A stretch of DNA of 64,000 nt from JAVJRN01 sp040218415 (GCA_040218415.1 JAVJRN010000041.1:68174-132173), one strand, 5' to 3'. Positions 54,025 to 63,816 are shown, counted from the first letter of the stretch. Notes: a model not told the origin generated them from the sequence alone. Made by a program: numbers and translations.

Positions 54025-56694
54025 ATGAATAACCAACCTCCTAAATGGGCAACCAACCTATTGGCCTGGTATTGTAGGCCAGAGCTCCTAGAAGATTTAG
54101 AAGGTGATTTATTTGAACTTTTCGATTATCAATGCAAAAAATACGGCAGTCAAAAAGCCAATTGGTTTTTCATATGGTATGTATTCCGTTCCTTTCGCCC
54201 ATCTACCCTTCGTTTTTTTAACAGTACTCAAACTAAAAGACTCATGCTTACTACCCACAATTTCAAAATAGCCGTGCGCGTACTATGGCGAAACAAGTTC
54301 AGCTCCCTCCTCAATATCAGCGGACTCTCTATTGGCATAATCTGTTTTTTAGTTTTAGGACTCTATGTATTGCAGGAAACAACCTTTGATCGTTTTCACC
54401 AGAAGGCAGACAGGCTATACAGAAGCTATCTTTTTGAGAACTACGGTGAAGGGCATACCTTTTTCAATTCGGTCACACCATTTCGCTTTGAGTCCCTCTT
54501 CGAAGAGGATTTTCCGGAAATAGAGACAGCCATTCAGGTAAGGCTCATCAATACTCAAGTTGGTGTTTTTGATAAGCGAATAAATGAAAGGATTGCGATT
54601 ATAAGTCCTGAGTTTTTTCAAGTTTTTGACTTCAATGTCTTAAAAGGTTCGTCCCAAAAGCCCTTTGATAATCGTAAATCTATCATCCTTTCCAGAAGCT
54701 ATGCCGAGAAATATTTTGGAGAAAATGACCCTATCGGTAAAACGATAGATATCGAAATGGACGAAGACTTTGAGCCATTTACCGTAAGTGCTGTTTTTGA
54801 TGATATGCCTTTCAATTCTAGTATAAGCTTTGAAATGGCAGTATCAAACGAGCTAAACAATGAAATCTACTCCGAACTCACATTGAATCACTGGTTTACA
54901 GTTAGTCCAGAGACCTATATATTATTAAGAGAAGGTACTTCTATCGAGTCTGTCAATGACAAGATGCAAGATGTGGTGATGAGTTATCTAGGAGAAGAAT
55001 TACAGCGAGACGAATACAACATCCGGTTTCAACCTATAACTGATATCCATCTCAACCCTGAAATACCTGTAGGAAACTCAACGGTAAACAATCCAAAATA
55101 TGTTTACATTCTTGGCTTTATTGGATCAATGGTTTTGATTCTTGCATGTATCAATTACACCACACTCGCCATGGGCAACTCACTGAAGAGAAACAAAGAA
55201 GTGGCTGTACGCAAAGTGCTTGGCGCATTACGGCCAATATTGATTAGCCAATACCTCACAGAAAGCGTCATTATTGCGAGTATTTCTACAGCTATTGGAA
55301 CCATCACCACATTACTGGCGATACCAGTTTTCAACGCTTTAACTAACTCCACATTAGCCTATAGTTTCGAATGGTTTCATCTGGCTTACTTCGGTGGACT
55401 TGGATTACTCATAGGGTTAGTCGCTGGCATATATCCTGTGCTAGCACTATCAAGAGGAAAAGTGCTCACGCTTTTACAAAACACCTCGCAATCAAAAGCC
55501 AGTCATGGTGTAAGAAAAGCCATGGTTATATTTCAGTTTGCGATGACTGTTTTTCTTTTGACAAGTACTTTAGTCATGCAAAAGCAACTCAATTTTTTGC
55601 AAAACAAAGATTTAGGCTTCAGCTATGAAGCATCCATTGCCGTAGAAATTCCTACAGATCCAACACTCCAACGCATGAGTGAACGGGTGGTTGCTGCTGA
55701 ACAAAACCATGCGCTACTTAAGGCAGAAATAAGTAAATCACCTAAAATCACAGATGTCACCATGGGCTCACACACTTTTGGATCTCGCACATGGGCACAC
55801 ATGGCTTTTACGGATAAAAACGAAGTATTCAGAAGGTTTTATTTTCTACAAGTGGATGAGCACTACTTAGAAGCTTTTGATATTAAAGTAATTACTGGAA
55901 GAGACTTTGAAGAAGGTAGTGGCTTGGACAAGCGCCAATCGATCATCATCAATCAGGCAGCCGTCGACTATTTTGGTTTTGAGAATCCTATTGGTGAAAA
56001 GTTACCTGGAAATGAGTTTGGCGAGCATCAAATCATTGGTGTGATTGATGATTTTCACTTTTCCTCGCTACACAATAAAGTCCAGCCACTGGTTATAGCA
56101 CAAAGCATCCAACTTATTTATCAAGGTATCTCTGACGCTGATATTGGAGGCTCTGTTTTACCAAAACTCCTATTCAAATTTCAAGGACAAAACCTCATAG
56201 AAGCAGAGGAGATTTTATCTGAATCGTGGGACAAGATATTTCCTAATCAAGGTTTAGAGTTTCATTTCATGGATCATGCCATTCAGCAACAATATGAAAG
56301 TGAAGCGCAGCTCAAAAAGTTGATTACCGTAGCTTCGACCATCGCCATCGTCATTGCGGCGATCGGACTACTTGGGCTCACGGTTCTGGTCATTAATAGC
56401 CGAGAAAAAGAAATAGGAATTAGAAAAGTAATGGGTGCCTCTGCGCTCCAAGTATTTATTCTTTTGGCAAAAACATACTCGATACAACTCGTCATCGGTA
56501 TCATTCTGTCCATCCCTTTGACATTATGGCTCATGAACGATTGGCTCAACAACTTCGCTTATAAAATCACGCTCACTCCTGACTTATTCATTAAAAGTGG
56601 GTTGTTAGCTTTGGTGATCGCATTGCTAGTGGTTACCTATCACACACTAAAAGCAGCTTTGATTAACCCAATAGAATCATTGCGCGATGAATGA
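54025..56694 (+). CDS. FtsX/MacB-type ABC transporter permease with N-terminal prefix domain
   Basis: An 889-residue inner-membrane permease. The N-terminus WATNLLAWYCRPELLEDLEGDLFELFDY (in parts) is the permease prefix domain 2 that recurs next to PadR regulators in Bacteroidota. Then two MacB-like halves follow, each with a MacB_PCD periplasmic domain and FtsX segments: first transmembrane helix at NKFSSLLNISGLSIGIICFL, then three at about 365-475, then a second set ending at the C-terminus (INSREKEIGIRKVMGASALQVF). It has eight transmembrane segments in all. No ATPase gene adjoins; an ATPase of suitable type is cut off at the left window edge, but a link is speculative. Confidence 0.92.
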   Translation: MNNQPPKWATNLLAWYCRPELLEDLEGDLFELFDYQCKKYGSQKANWFFIWYVFRSFRPSTLRFFNSTQTKRLMLTTHNFKIAVRVLWRNKFSSLLNISGLSIGIICFLVLGLYVLQETTFDRFHQKADRLYRSYLFENYGEGHTFFNSVTPFRFESLFEEDFPEIETAIQVRLINTQVGVFDKRINERIAIISPEFFQVFDFNVLKGSSQKPFDNRKSIILSRSYAEKYFGENDPIGKTIDIEMDEDFEPFTVSAVFDDMPFNSSISFEMAVSNELNNEIYSELTLNHWFTVSPETYILLREGTSIESVNDKMQDVVMSYLGEELQRDEYNIRFQPITDIHLNPEIPVGNSTVNNPKYVYILGFIGSMVLILACINYTTLAMGNSLKRNKEVAVRKVLGALRPILISQYLTESVIIASISTAIGTITTLLAIPVFNALTNSTLAYSFEWFHLAYFGGLGLLIGLVAGIYPVLALSRGKVLTLLQNTSQSKASHGVRKAMVIFQFAMTVFLLTSTLVMQKQLNFLQNKDLGFSYEASIAVEIPTDPTLQRMSERVVAAEQNHALLKAEISKSPKITDVTMGSHTFGSRTWAHMAFTDKNEVFRRFYFLQVDEHYLEAFDIKVITGRDFEEGSGLDKRQSIIINQAAVDYFGFENPIGEKLPGNEFGEHQIIGVIDDFHFSSLHNKVQPLVIAQSIQLIYQGISDADIGGSVLPKLLFKFQGQNLIEAEEILSESWDKIFPNQGLEFHFMDHAIQQQYESEAQLKKLITVASTIAIVIAAIGLLGLTVLVINSREKEIGIRKVMGASALQVFILLAKTYSIQLVIGIILSIPLTLWLMNDWLNNFAYKITLTPDLFIKSGLLALVIALLVVTYHTLKAALINPIESLRDE

Positions 56695-56702
56695 AAAAGA
56701 TA

Positions 56703-57761
56703 TCAAATAGACTTCACACAGCGAAATCCTGTATGATTGAAACCGGAATCCTTACTAGATTTCATTCTTCGTGCTACACGATAACCGCTACAATAGCTGT
56801 CATTGCAAAGAAATGAGCCTCCTCTGATGACATTTTTCGGAACGGTTGGCTCGGCAGGATCGAAAGAATCTCTTGGTCCTTTAGGGTTTTCTATGGTGCC
56901 TTTTACTTCATCCTGCTCATAACCGTCGTGCCTATATTTATCCTGACACCATTCCCATACATTCCCGGCCATATCATAAAGTCCATAACCATTTGGCGGA
57001 TAGGATCTGACAGGAGCTGCACCCAAAAAGCCATCCTTCTCCAAGTTTTGATACGGAAACTGGCCTTGCCAAAAGTTGGCTTTATCATAAGCTTTTTCAA
57101 CTGGCTCATTTCCCCAAGGAAATTTGACATCATCTAAACCTCCCATGGAGGCCCATTCCCATTCTGCTTCAGTTGGCAGCCTTTTTCCGGCCCATGCAGC
57201 GTACGCTACCGCATCTTCCCAAGCAATATGCACCACAGGATAATCCTTCTTTCCTTCGATGGATGAACCAGGTCCGCTAGGGTGCTTCCAATCCGCCCCT
57301 TGCGTCCATTTCCACCATTGCGCATAATTTCGAAGATTTACCGGGCCTTCCGTCGCTGTAAAAACTAACGACCCAGCAGCTAACAAGGAGTCGGGCGGTT
57401 TGGGAACATTTGGAGGCAAGTCTTTGCTCATCTCCTCCCAGTCAATATCTTGCTCGGCAATCGTCACATATCCTGTAGCTTCCACGAATGCACCAAAAGC
57501 TTCATTGGTCACTTCTGTTTCGTCCATCAAAAAGGCAGAAACCTTTACTTGATGTCTGGGCAGTTCATCAACATCAGCTTGCTCGCTTTTACCGCCCATG
57601 ATAAAGTTTCCCTCAGGAATTCTAACCATGCCTTCAGGTATGGAGACAACCGACTTCATGTTGTCTTCAGCAGATGTAGTTTTTGCTTTCTCTTTTGGAG
57701 TACTGCAGGCCAAAACGGCAATGATGGAAAATGGTAAAAAATATCGCTTCAAATGATTCAT
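56703..57761 (-). CDS. Formylglycine-generating enzyme family lipoprotein with both active-site cysteines
   Basis: A 352-residue lipoprotein (lipobox VLAC, Cys19) with a SUMF1/FGE sulfatase-modifying domain: MVRIPEGNFIMGG, DELPRHQVKVSAFLMDETEVTNEAF, YPVVHIAWEDAVAYAAWAGKRLPTEAEWEWA, NVWEWCQD and GFRCV. The segment RGGSFLCNDSYCSGYR keeps Cys319 and Cys324, which align in spacing with the copper-binding active-site pair of true formylglycine-generating enzymes. Most bacterial relatives lack both. It would oxidise a Cys of a sulfatase or other partner outside the cytoplasm; no sulfatase gene is in the window. It is convergent with the permease gene. Confidence 0.92.
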   Translation of the reverse strand: MNHLKRYFLPFSIIAVLACSTPKEKAKTTSAEDNMKSVVSIPEGMVRIPEGNFIMGGKSEQADVDELPRHQVKVSAFLMDETEVTNEAFGAFVEATGYVTIAEQDIDWEEMSKDLPPNVPKPPDSLLAAGSLVFTATEGPVNLRNYAQWWKWTQGADWKHPSGPGSSIEGKKDYPVVHIAWEDAVAYAAWAGKRLPTEAEWEWASMGGLDDVKFPWGNEPVEKAYDKANFWQGQFPYQNLEKDGFLGAAPVRSYPPNGYGLYDMAGNVWEWCQDKYRHDGYEQDEVKGTIENPKGPRDSFDPAEPTVPKNVIRGGSFLCNDSYCSGYRVARRMKSSKDSGFNHTGFRCVKSI

Positions 57762-57810
57762 TTCGCTTTTATTTAAAATTCAGGTCGCGTTATTTCCAAT
57801 ATGAAACGCA

Positions 57811-58875
57811 CTAAAACTTAATAATTGATTGCCTTGCATACAAAAACATGATTGCACAGACGACAAAAAAAACAGCAGCTTTCCATCCAATAAATATCCA
57901 ACCAAGTGCAAGAATCAGTGACCACCACAAAATATGGAAAAATGTTCCTGCAAGATATTTTATTGATACTTTAAATACGGGATCTTTAAAAACAGGCAAC
58001 AACTTACTTAATGCAAACAATGGAACAATGTTGAAAAGGCTGAAAAAACCAACTAGAAATTTTTGTGCAACATTGAGCTTTCGCGGTTTTACTTCCTCAT
58101 AATAATTCTCATCACCCAAAGCTTTTAGCTCATCGAACGACAACTTTTCGTGTTTGGGTTGAAAGATGAATTGCTTTTTCTTTTCATAGTTTTCATCATA
58201 TTCCGCGAGTATCAAGGTCTTCTTCATACCCACTTCCAAGTCAGCCTTAAATGCGTTGTAAGCCTTTTGCTTATGGTCCTGATACAAATTCATATAATTA
58301 TTTGCATCTATTGGATCGCCAAATTTGATGAGCATCCGTGCGTAAGGTCTTCGATGCGAAAAATAGTTTAAGCCAACAGGGACTACATAAAGTTTTTTAT
58401 CTCCTAATGCCGCTTTTGCGTCTAAAGCCAATCGACCACTTCCCTTTGAAATAGGCCTTAAATGAAATTCATCGCCATGATTTCCTTCTGGAAATATCAA
58501 TATTGATCTACTCTGATTAAGAATCTCGAAACACGCCTCAAACACGGCATCATTTTGAGATAAACTCCTGATTCCGTCACGGATTCTATAAATCGCAATC
58601 ATGTGAAGCGAATGCAAAATCGCCTTGACCCAACCTTTCTTGAATATATCGGCACGGGTTAAAAAATGAACGGGTAGATTAACATGACTACCCAGTAAAA
58701 CAGCATCAATAAATGCCCCTTGATGATTAGGGGCAAAAATGACCGCTGCATCTTTTGGAATTTTTTTCCTGTCAATAACCACTACCCCACCAAAAAAAAA
58801 TTGAACGAAAACCCAAGAGCAGGCTTTTGTGATGAGATATGGGATCCTCGATTTTAAAATAATTGGTATGCGCAT
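57811..58875 (-). CDS. PlsC-type lysophospholipid acyltransferase
   Basis: A 354-residue membrane protein of the 1-acyl-glycerol-3-phosphate acyltransferase family, which adds an acyl chain to a lysolipid. The HxxxxD catalytic motif is in PNHQGAFID (His about residue 51) and the acceptor-binding motif in IFPEGNHGDEFHL. A C-terminal part of about 100 residues with two or three transmembrane helices (FFHILWWSLILALGWIFIGWKAAVFFVVCAIMF, in parts) is longer than in E. coli PlsC. The exact lipid substrate is open. It is 49 bp upstream of the FGE-like gene on the same strand. Confidence 0.92.
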   Translation of the reverse strand: MRIPIILKSRIPYLITKACSWVFVQFFFGGVVVIDRKKIPKDAAVIFAPNHQGAFIDAVLLGSHVNLPVHFLTRADIFKKGWVKAILHSLHMIAIYRIRDGIRSLSQNDAVFEACFEILNQSRSILIFPEGNHGDEFHLRPISKGSGRLALDAKAALGDKKLYVVPVGLNYFSHRRPYARMLIKFGDPIDANNYMNLYQDHKQKAYNAFKADLEVGMKKTLILAEYDENYEKKKQFIFQPKHEKLSFDELKALGDENYYEEVKPRKLNVAQKFLVGFFSLFNIVPLFALSKLLPVFKDPVFKVSIKYLAGTFFHILWWSLILALGWIFIGWKAAVFFVVCAIMFLYARQSIIKF

Positions 58876-59377
58876 TCGTAAATTTTCAACTTGAAATTAG
58901 AGGATTTATTACAATAAGTACACAAAAAAAGCGCTCAAAAATCATCGAAAGATAATGCTTTTCAAAAGCTAAAAGCGGCAAATATAAGGACTAATCTCAG
59001 TCTGCAAATCCAAGTAAGTATTTACGTCTTCTTGTACGTCTTTTTTTGCCACTAGGCTATCCGAAAAATACAATGCTTGGTGAAAAACTGATTGATTCTA
59101 ACCGCTTTTTATTACCTATTTCATAAAATTTATTTAACGGTGTTTGTAATTGCATTTAATTTTATTAACTTCCTATAAAATACACAACGTTTTATGCTAT
59201 AAATAGATAAAATAACTGCTGGTTAAAAAAGCATTTTGACTCGCTCATGGATGCAAAGCGTATTTGGGAAATTAGAAGTCCAGAAAAATTAAGGGCGGCA
59301 AATGAGTAAGCAAGATAGAGCCAATGAGTTTTAGCTGATAGTACAGCAGTAATAGACTATGATAAAGGAAATTCGCC
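58876..59377. other. 502-bp gap with no clear feature
   Basis: AT-rich region between divergent genes, presumably carrying both promoters. A 20-codon frame at 59247-59309 (MDAKRIWEIRSPEKLRAANE) is too short to support. No hairpin, repeat or tRNA was found. Confidence 0.5.
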
Positions 59378-61396
59378 ATGAAGCAGCCGCTACTTCTTCT
59401 TTCTCTATTGCCCTTCTTCCCAGCCTTCTCTCAGGACTTGATCATTACTGGTGTTATTGATGGGCCTCTTACCGGAGGAACGCCAAAAGCAATCGAATTT
59501 TACGCAACAGCGGACATTCCGGACTTGAGTCTGTATGCATTTGGATCAGCAAATAATGGAGGCGGCTCAGATGGTCCAGAATTCAAAGATTTTACAGGAA
59601 GCTTAAACAGCGGAGATTTTATCTATGTGAGTGAAGAAAGTACAGAGTTCAACAACTTCTTTGGCTTCATGCCTACTTACGCTTCAAGTTTTGCAAGTAT
59701 CAATGGTAACGACGCAATCGAGCTTTTTTATGATGCTACAGGTGATTTCACGGGAAGTGAAGTGGTCATTGATGTTTTTGGCGACATCAATGTTGATGGC
59801 TCTGGAGAGCCTTGGGATTATGAGGATGGCTGGGCTTACAGGAGTAACAATACAGGCCCTGACGGATCTACTTTCACTATAGCCAATTGGTCTTTTAGTG
59901 GGAAAAATGCCCTCGACGGAGAAACAACCAATGCCTCGGCTACATCACCATTCCCTGCTCAAACCTTTTCAGTAATCCCCACAGATGTTTCCCCGCCAAG
60001 CTGGACTTCTGGTTACCCATTCTTGATCAACTACACCAACACTTCTTTTGATATTATTGGCCAGATAAATGAAGCAGGTACCGTTTATTTTGTGGTATTG
60101 CTCGATGGCTCCACTGCTCCTTCGTCTGCGGAAGTAAAAGCAGGAACAGGATCGGCTGGTGCATCTACAGCCACCAATGGCTTCAATGCCGCTGCGCTAA
60201 CGACTGATGTTACGCTCTCTATTTCAGGATTGAGCAGCGGGACAGATTATAATGTATATGTCGTCGCGGAAGATGACGAAACCAATCCCAATCTACAGGC
60301 TAGCCCTGTAAGGTTAGATTTTCCAATAAAAGTAGCCATCACTGAGTTTATCAACGATCCTGATGTGGACGCCTCTGAGGAATGGATAGAGCTCTACAAT
60401 TACGGGGCGAATGCTGTTGACTTAACCGGCTGGACAATTTCCGATGAAGATAATGACAATAGTAGCATCGGTTCACTGACGATCGCAGCGGCAGGCTTTG
60501 TTATCCTTGCTAAGTCTAAGACTACCTTTGAAACGCAATGGCTAGCAGGAGTTTCCGATCCTCGCGTGGTTGAAATCAATATTCAACTCGCCAATGGTGA
60601 CGATGAAATAATATTGTCTGACAACAATGATAACCTTATCTGGAGTCTGGCATATGGAAACGACGAAACTACCAGACGCGCAACTTTTCTGGACATCAAT
60701 GAAGATGGAACCACGCGTAGCTACGGATCAAAAACATCTCCGGGTGTAAATCGCGATGGAAATGACGCCAATGGCAGCTTGGGTTATGAAAGCAATGATA
60801 ATACCACTGATCCCAGCGCTTACACTTCTACTACTGGAGACGTTGGGAGTCCGCTCCTTGGCAATCATGTTGCTCTGCCTATTATTTTGGCCTCTTTCAA
60901 TGGTTGGGCGAGCGATAATATTGCTCGACTAGAATGGCAAACCTTTTCGGAATTGAACAATGAGCGATTCGATATAGAGAAGTCGCTCAATGGGAATCAT
61001 TTTACGCTGGTTGGTTCACTTGCTGGTAATGGTACCAGTGAGACAATCATTACCTATAATTTTGAGGACTTTCATTTTTATCAGTCAGCATTTTATCGCC
61101 TCAAGCAAGTGGACTTTGATGGAAAAGCTGAATATCACCCCAGCATTTTTATTGAGAAAAACGAAAAGTCGGAAATAGCCATTTTTCCAAACCCAATTAA
61201 GGCTGATGTTATATTAAAATGTCCAGCAGCAAGTTTTCAACTATCAGTGATCAATAGTATCGGTCAGTTGATATTGGATCAAAATACAACCAAACTAAAA
61301 GCCGAAGAAGCGATCCTAAAACTAAAACCTGGCCTATATATTTTACGCATTTACTCGGACGATTTAGACTATACAACAACCTTGATCAGGCAATAA
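59378..61396 (+). CDS. Secreted lamin-tail-domain protein with T9SS sorting domain
   Basis: A 672-residue protein with signal peptide (LLLLSLLPFFPAFSQ). Domain order: an N-terminal lamin-tail-like domain (about 20-205, LIITGVIDGPLTGGTPKAIEFYA), an Ig/fibronectin-like region (about 215-315), a second lamin tail domain (about 320-460, VAITEFINDPDVDASEEWIELYNYGANAVDLTGW) and a type A sorting domain (about 590-672, IAIFPNPIKADVIL to TTLIRQ). It should be secreted and surface attached. Extracellular nuclease-type relatives share the first domain but no catalytic motif is seen. The last 11 nt overlap the convergent transporter gene. Confidence 0.87.
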   Translation: MKQPLLLLSLLPFFPAFSQDLIITGVIDGPLTGGTPKAIEFYATADIPDLSLYAFGSANNGGGSDGPEFKDFTGSLNSGDFIYVSEESTEFNNFFGFMPTYASSFASINGNDAIELFYDATGDFTGSEVVIDVFGDINVDGSGEPWDYEDGWAYRSNNTGPDGSTFTIANWSFSGKNALDGETTNASATSPFPAQTFSVIPTDVSPPSWTSGYPFLINYTNTSFDIIGQINEAGTVYFVVLLDGSTAPSSAEVKAGTGSAGASTATNGFNAAALTTDVTLSISGLSSGTDYNVYVVAEDDETNPNLQASPVRLDFPIKVAITEFINDPDVDASEEWIELYNYGANAVDLTGWTISDEDNDNSSIGSLTIAAAGFVILAKSKTTFETQWLAGVSDPRVVEINIQLANGDDEIILSDNNDNLIWSLAYGNDETTRRATFLDINEDGTTRSYGSKTSPGVNRDGNDANGSLGYESNDNTTDPSAYTSTTGDVGSPLLGNHVALPIILASFNGWASDNIARLEWQTFSELNNERFDIEKSLNGNHFTLVGSLAGNGTSETIITYNFEDFHFYQSAFYRLKQVDFDGKAEYHPSIFIEKNEKSEIAIFPNPIKADVILKCPAASFQLSVINSIGQLILDQNTTKLKAEEAILKLKPGLYILRIYSDDLDYTTTLIRQ

Positions 61397-62294
61397 CCTT
61401 TTTCGATTTCATGCTCCAATAATAGGACAGTGACATTCCTGAAATGATATGCCAAATCCCCCACCAAGCAGCCACCAAAGCCATCCCTCCAAGTCCGTTG
61501 AAATATGAAAATATAAGTACCAGCCCTAATCCTGAGTTTTGTATCCCAGTTTCTATGGACAAAGATCTTCGATCCGCTATGGGCAGGCCAAAAAGTCGAC
61601 CTATCTGATAACCTGAAAATAACGCTAGCGCATTGTGCAAAAAAACCAACAAGACTACCAAGTAGATATATTGAAGAAAAAGATCAATATTGGCTGCAAA
61701 AGCCATGATAACTATCGCCGCAAAAATAAGGATAGACAGCCAATGCATAATAGGTTGTAATTTTTTTGCCGCCTTTTCATAGCGATGACGAAAAAACATC
61801 CCTACAATAATTGGGGCTCCTAGAATAATAATTATCGTCTGTAGCACGCTCCACAAATCCATGTAAATACTGCTGAGCAAGTCCGCTGTAGGTGCATATA
61901 TACTTGACCAAAAGGTCAAATTAATTGGCGTCATAAAAACAGCCAAAACACTTGAAACAGCCGTCAAACTGACCGAGAGGGCAATATTACCTTTGGCATT
62001 GGCTGAGAAAAAATTTGAAATATTTCCCCCCGGACAAGCAGCTACCATGAACATGCCAAGTGCAAAACTAGGATGAGGCTTCATTATCCAAACCAAAACA
62101 AAAGTCAAGGCAGGAAGAATCAAGAATTGAGACAAAATACCCGCCAATACGCCTTTTGGTTGTTGCAGTACCAATCGAAAATCTTCTACTGTCAACTTGA
62201 GTGCCACGCCAAACATGATGATGGCCAAGCTGATATTCAATAGAAAAATATTGTCAGCGTTAAAGTTGAGGGTGATGTTGTCTATGTCTTCCAC
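61386..62294 (-). CDS. Bile acid:sodium symporter family (SBF/ArsB-NhaA-like BASS) transporter
   Basis: A 302-residue protein with nine or ten transmembrane helices. Family marks include GVALKLTVEDFRLVLQQPKGVL, ACPGGNISNFFSANAKGNIALSVSLTAVSSVLAVFMTP (the crossover motif with the Na-binding Asn, in parts) and IETGIQNSGLGLVL with the second crossover. BASS transporters couple sodium entry to uptake of organic anions; bile acids are unlikely here, and pyruvate, pantoate or a steroid-like compound is as plausible. It is the last ordinary chromosomal gene before the cassette-like region; its start is about 20 bp from the degenerate end of the first repeat. Confidence 0.93.
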   Translation of the reverse strand: MEDIDNITLNFNADNIFLLNISLAIIMFGVALKLTVEDFRLVLQQPKGVLAGILSQFLILPALTFVLVWIMKPHPSFALGMFMVAACPGGNISNFFSANAKGNIALSVSLTAVSSVLAVFMTPINLTFWSSIYAPTADLLSSIYMDLWSVLQTIIIILGAPIIVGMFFRHRYEKAAKKLQPIMHWLSILIFAAIVIMAFAANIDLFLQYIYLVVLLVFLHNALALFSGYQIGRLFGLPIADRRSLSIETGIQNSGLGLVLIFSYFNGLGGMALVAAWWGIWHIISGMSLSYYWSMKSKKVIA

Positions 62295-62312
62295 TGTTGG
62301 AAAGATAGTAAG

Positions 62313-62520
62313 TTTTGAGAAGCTCTTGAATGGTTATATTCCACTTTTATCAAAAGCATAAGCCACGTCGGGCTTGGTGGCACTGCGTTCCAAAAGATAA
62401 AAACTCCTGCGGGCTGCACTCAGTAGAACGCACCTCACTTTCTCAGCGGCAGATTCACGGTCGAGTTGCACTGAAACCAGCCAGAATGCACTTAGGCATA
62501 TAACCGATCAGCGCCTGTTA
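62313..62520 (-). repeat. attC-like imperfect palindrome A (distal end degenerate)
   Basis: Lies directly after the stop of the 62529-63059 gene on the minus strand. The gene-proximal arm (62520 to 62495) begins TAACAGGCGCTGA and continues TCGGTTATATGCC. The far arm (62313-62342) still shows GAAGCT and GGTTATAT-TCC but the outer TAAC is lost. The inner sequence matches repeats B and C, for example ACTCCTGCGGGCTGCACT and AGCGGCAGATTC. It is probably a decayed last site of the array. Confidence 0.6.
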
Positions 62521-62528
62521 CAGACCGT

Positions 62529-63059
62529 TTAATTTCTGTATGCCATAGGTGCAATTGTTAGAATTATCAGGTTTCGAAACTGTTCAAGTTCGACATTATG
62601 ATCCGTTAGAGCCATGATTAAACCTTGAGCTGTCAATGCTGAACTTACGTTATAATCGTTTTTCTTGAGTTGTTTATAGATGCTCTTGAAATCATTGGTT
62701 AAAGGGCTCTTTGGTTTAACCTTCTTGACCAATTTCAATAGAGTCTCATACTTGGCAGATTCGGTGGTTATGAGATCTAGTTCGTGTAGAGAGTTGTACA
62801 AGTAAGTTGTATCGTTGAGGTTACGAGATATTAGCTGATAATCGTCTTCATTTTCCGTTAAGTATGTTAAGTAGTTCAAATACCTCTCCATTTCAGATTG
62901 ACCGGATATCCCTACTTCATCCAAATAGTTTGTGAAGGGTTCAACAATGTGTTGTTCGAAATCAATTTTATTTTCGGCACACAGATTAAGGCAGAGTTCG
63001 TTGGTGTTGGATTCACCTAGATTTAATAAAGTTAGTGTTATTAGAAATGCAAGGTTCAT
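62529..63059 (-). CDS. Hypothetical exported protein (cassette-borne)
   Basis: I do not recognise this 176-residue protein. It starts with a short signal peptide (MNLAFLITLTLLNLGES) and is otherwise helical and charged (EMERYLNYLTYLTENEDDYQ, TLLKLVKKVKPKSP). Two Cys lie just after the signal (ELCLNLCAEN). It is a single gene in its own unit, 20-30 nt after the boundary GCGTTAC of repeat B and directly before repeat A. This is the layout of an integron gene cassette, where a site-borne ribosome-binding region and one gene precede an attC site. Confidence 0.6.
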   Translation of the reverse strand: MNLAFLITLTLLNLGESNTNELCLNLCAENKIDFEQHIVEPFTNYLDEVGISGQSEMERYLNYLTYLTENEDDYQLISRNLNDTTYLYNSLHELDLITTESAKYETLLKLVKKVKPKSPLTNDFKSIYKQLKKNDYNVSSALTAQGLIMALTDHNVELEQFRNLIILTIAPMAYRN

Positions 63060-63078
63060 GGAGTTCTGCTATGGTCTG

Positions 63079-63307
63079 TAACGCTAAGCTAGCAGGAGTG
63101 CGCCCCGAGTTTAGCAAGTTCCGATAAAACTAATGAATCTGCGGGTGCTTCCAAAGTATCAGAATGCACTGCGTTCAGAAAGATGAAAAATCCTGCGAGC
63201 TGCGACGAGTAGAAAACACAGACCTTTCCCAGCGGCTGATTCATGGAGATGTTTGCACTGAGGCTGGCAAAGAGGCAGCTTGGCGCATTCCTGCTCAGCG
63301 CTTGTTA
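63079..63307 (-). repeat. attC-like imperfect palindrome B (complete)
   Basis: Both 26-nt arms are intact. Read inwards from the outer ends, one arm is TAACGCTAAGCTA then GCAGGAGTGCGCC (63079-63104), the other TAACAAGCGCTGA then GCAGGAATGCGCC (complement of 63307-63282). The inner halves pair with one mismatch, the outer halves are only partly complementary, as in R/L boxes of attC sites. The 177-nt middle part is conserved in A and C. Its total of 229 nt is longer than usual attC sites (about 57-141 nt). Confidence 0.7.
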
Positions 63308-63315
63308 TCAGCTTT

Positions 63316-63807
63316 TTAATAGACGAAATCAACAGAAGATGTTAAGAACCATTTGCCGTTTATCAGTTCAAAAGTGTAATCTACATGCCACTGGGTCTCT
63401 GGCATTGAGAAATCTCCGCGCTGTTGGATCGTTACGATGTTGCGTCCGTTCCAAACAGTATCCTGTTCAAATTCCAGTTCCAGGCCGTCATGATATTCGT
63501 CCAGATATTCAAGGTCAACGTACATAACCCAATCAGTCGAGTCTTCATATGTTAAAGTTGCTTCGCCTCTTTCATGAGGGTCAAGAAAATCCTGATCAAG
63601 TGGAAATTTGATGCGTGAAAGTTGAAAAGAAGAATCCACGTTCCACCGCTTGAGAAAGGAGTTGAAATCTTCAGTTGTGCTGGGCTTAGTAGTTGGTTTT
63701 TCCTTGATGGATTTTGGTAGTTCAGATGTTCGTTCCTCTGTTGGAGTTCGTGAGTTTCCACAAGAAAAAAGGATTAATGTCCAAATGATAAATTTTTCGA
63801 TTCGCAT
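63316..63807 (-). CDS. Hypothetical lipoprotein, DUF4348-like (cassette-borne)
   Basis: The ATG at 63807 gives a lipoprotein of 163 residues (MRIEKFIIWTLILFSC, Cys16), preferable to the upstream start at 63825 that lies within the site boundary. After a Thr/Pro/Lys-rich linker, the part FNSFLKRWNVDSSFQLSRIKFPL resembles the start of DUF4348 proteins of Bacteroidota, with the later DWVMYVDLEYLDEY and QWHVDYTFELINGKWFL. No function is known. It lies between repeats C and B, with the gene start about 10-15 nt from the site boundary and the stop 8 nt before repeat B, again the layout of a cassette. Confidence 0.7.
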   Translation of the reverse strand: MRIEKFIIWTLILFSCGNSRTPTEERTSELPKSIKEKPTTKPSTTEDFNSFLKRWNVDSSFQLSRIKFPLDQDFLDPHERGEATLTYEDSTDWVMYVDLEYLDEYHDGLELEFEQDTVWNGRNIVTIQQRGDFSMPETQWHVDYTFELINGKWFLTSSVDFVY

Positions 63808-63816
63808 GATTGCTGA

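Noticed and set aside
59247..59309. 20-codon frame in the gap before the lamin-tail/T9SS gene
   Set aside because: Too short, no visible ribosome-binding site and no motif.
63243..63527. 94-residue rightward frame across repeat B and the lipoprotein gene
   Set aside because: It runs through the conserved palindromic repeat and antisense to a gene with a clear lipoprotein signal, so it is a chance frame.
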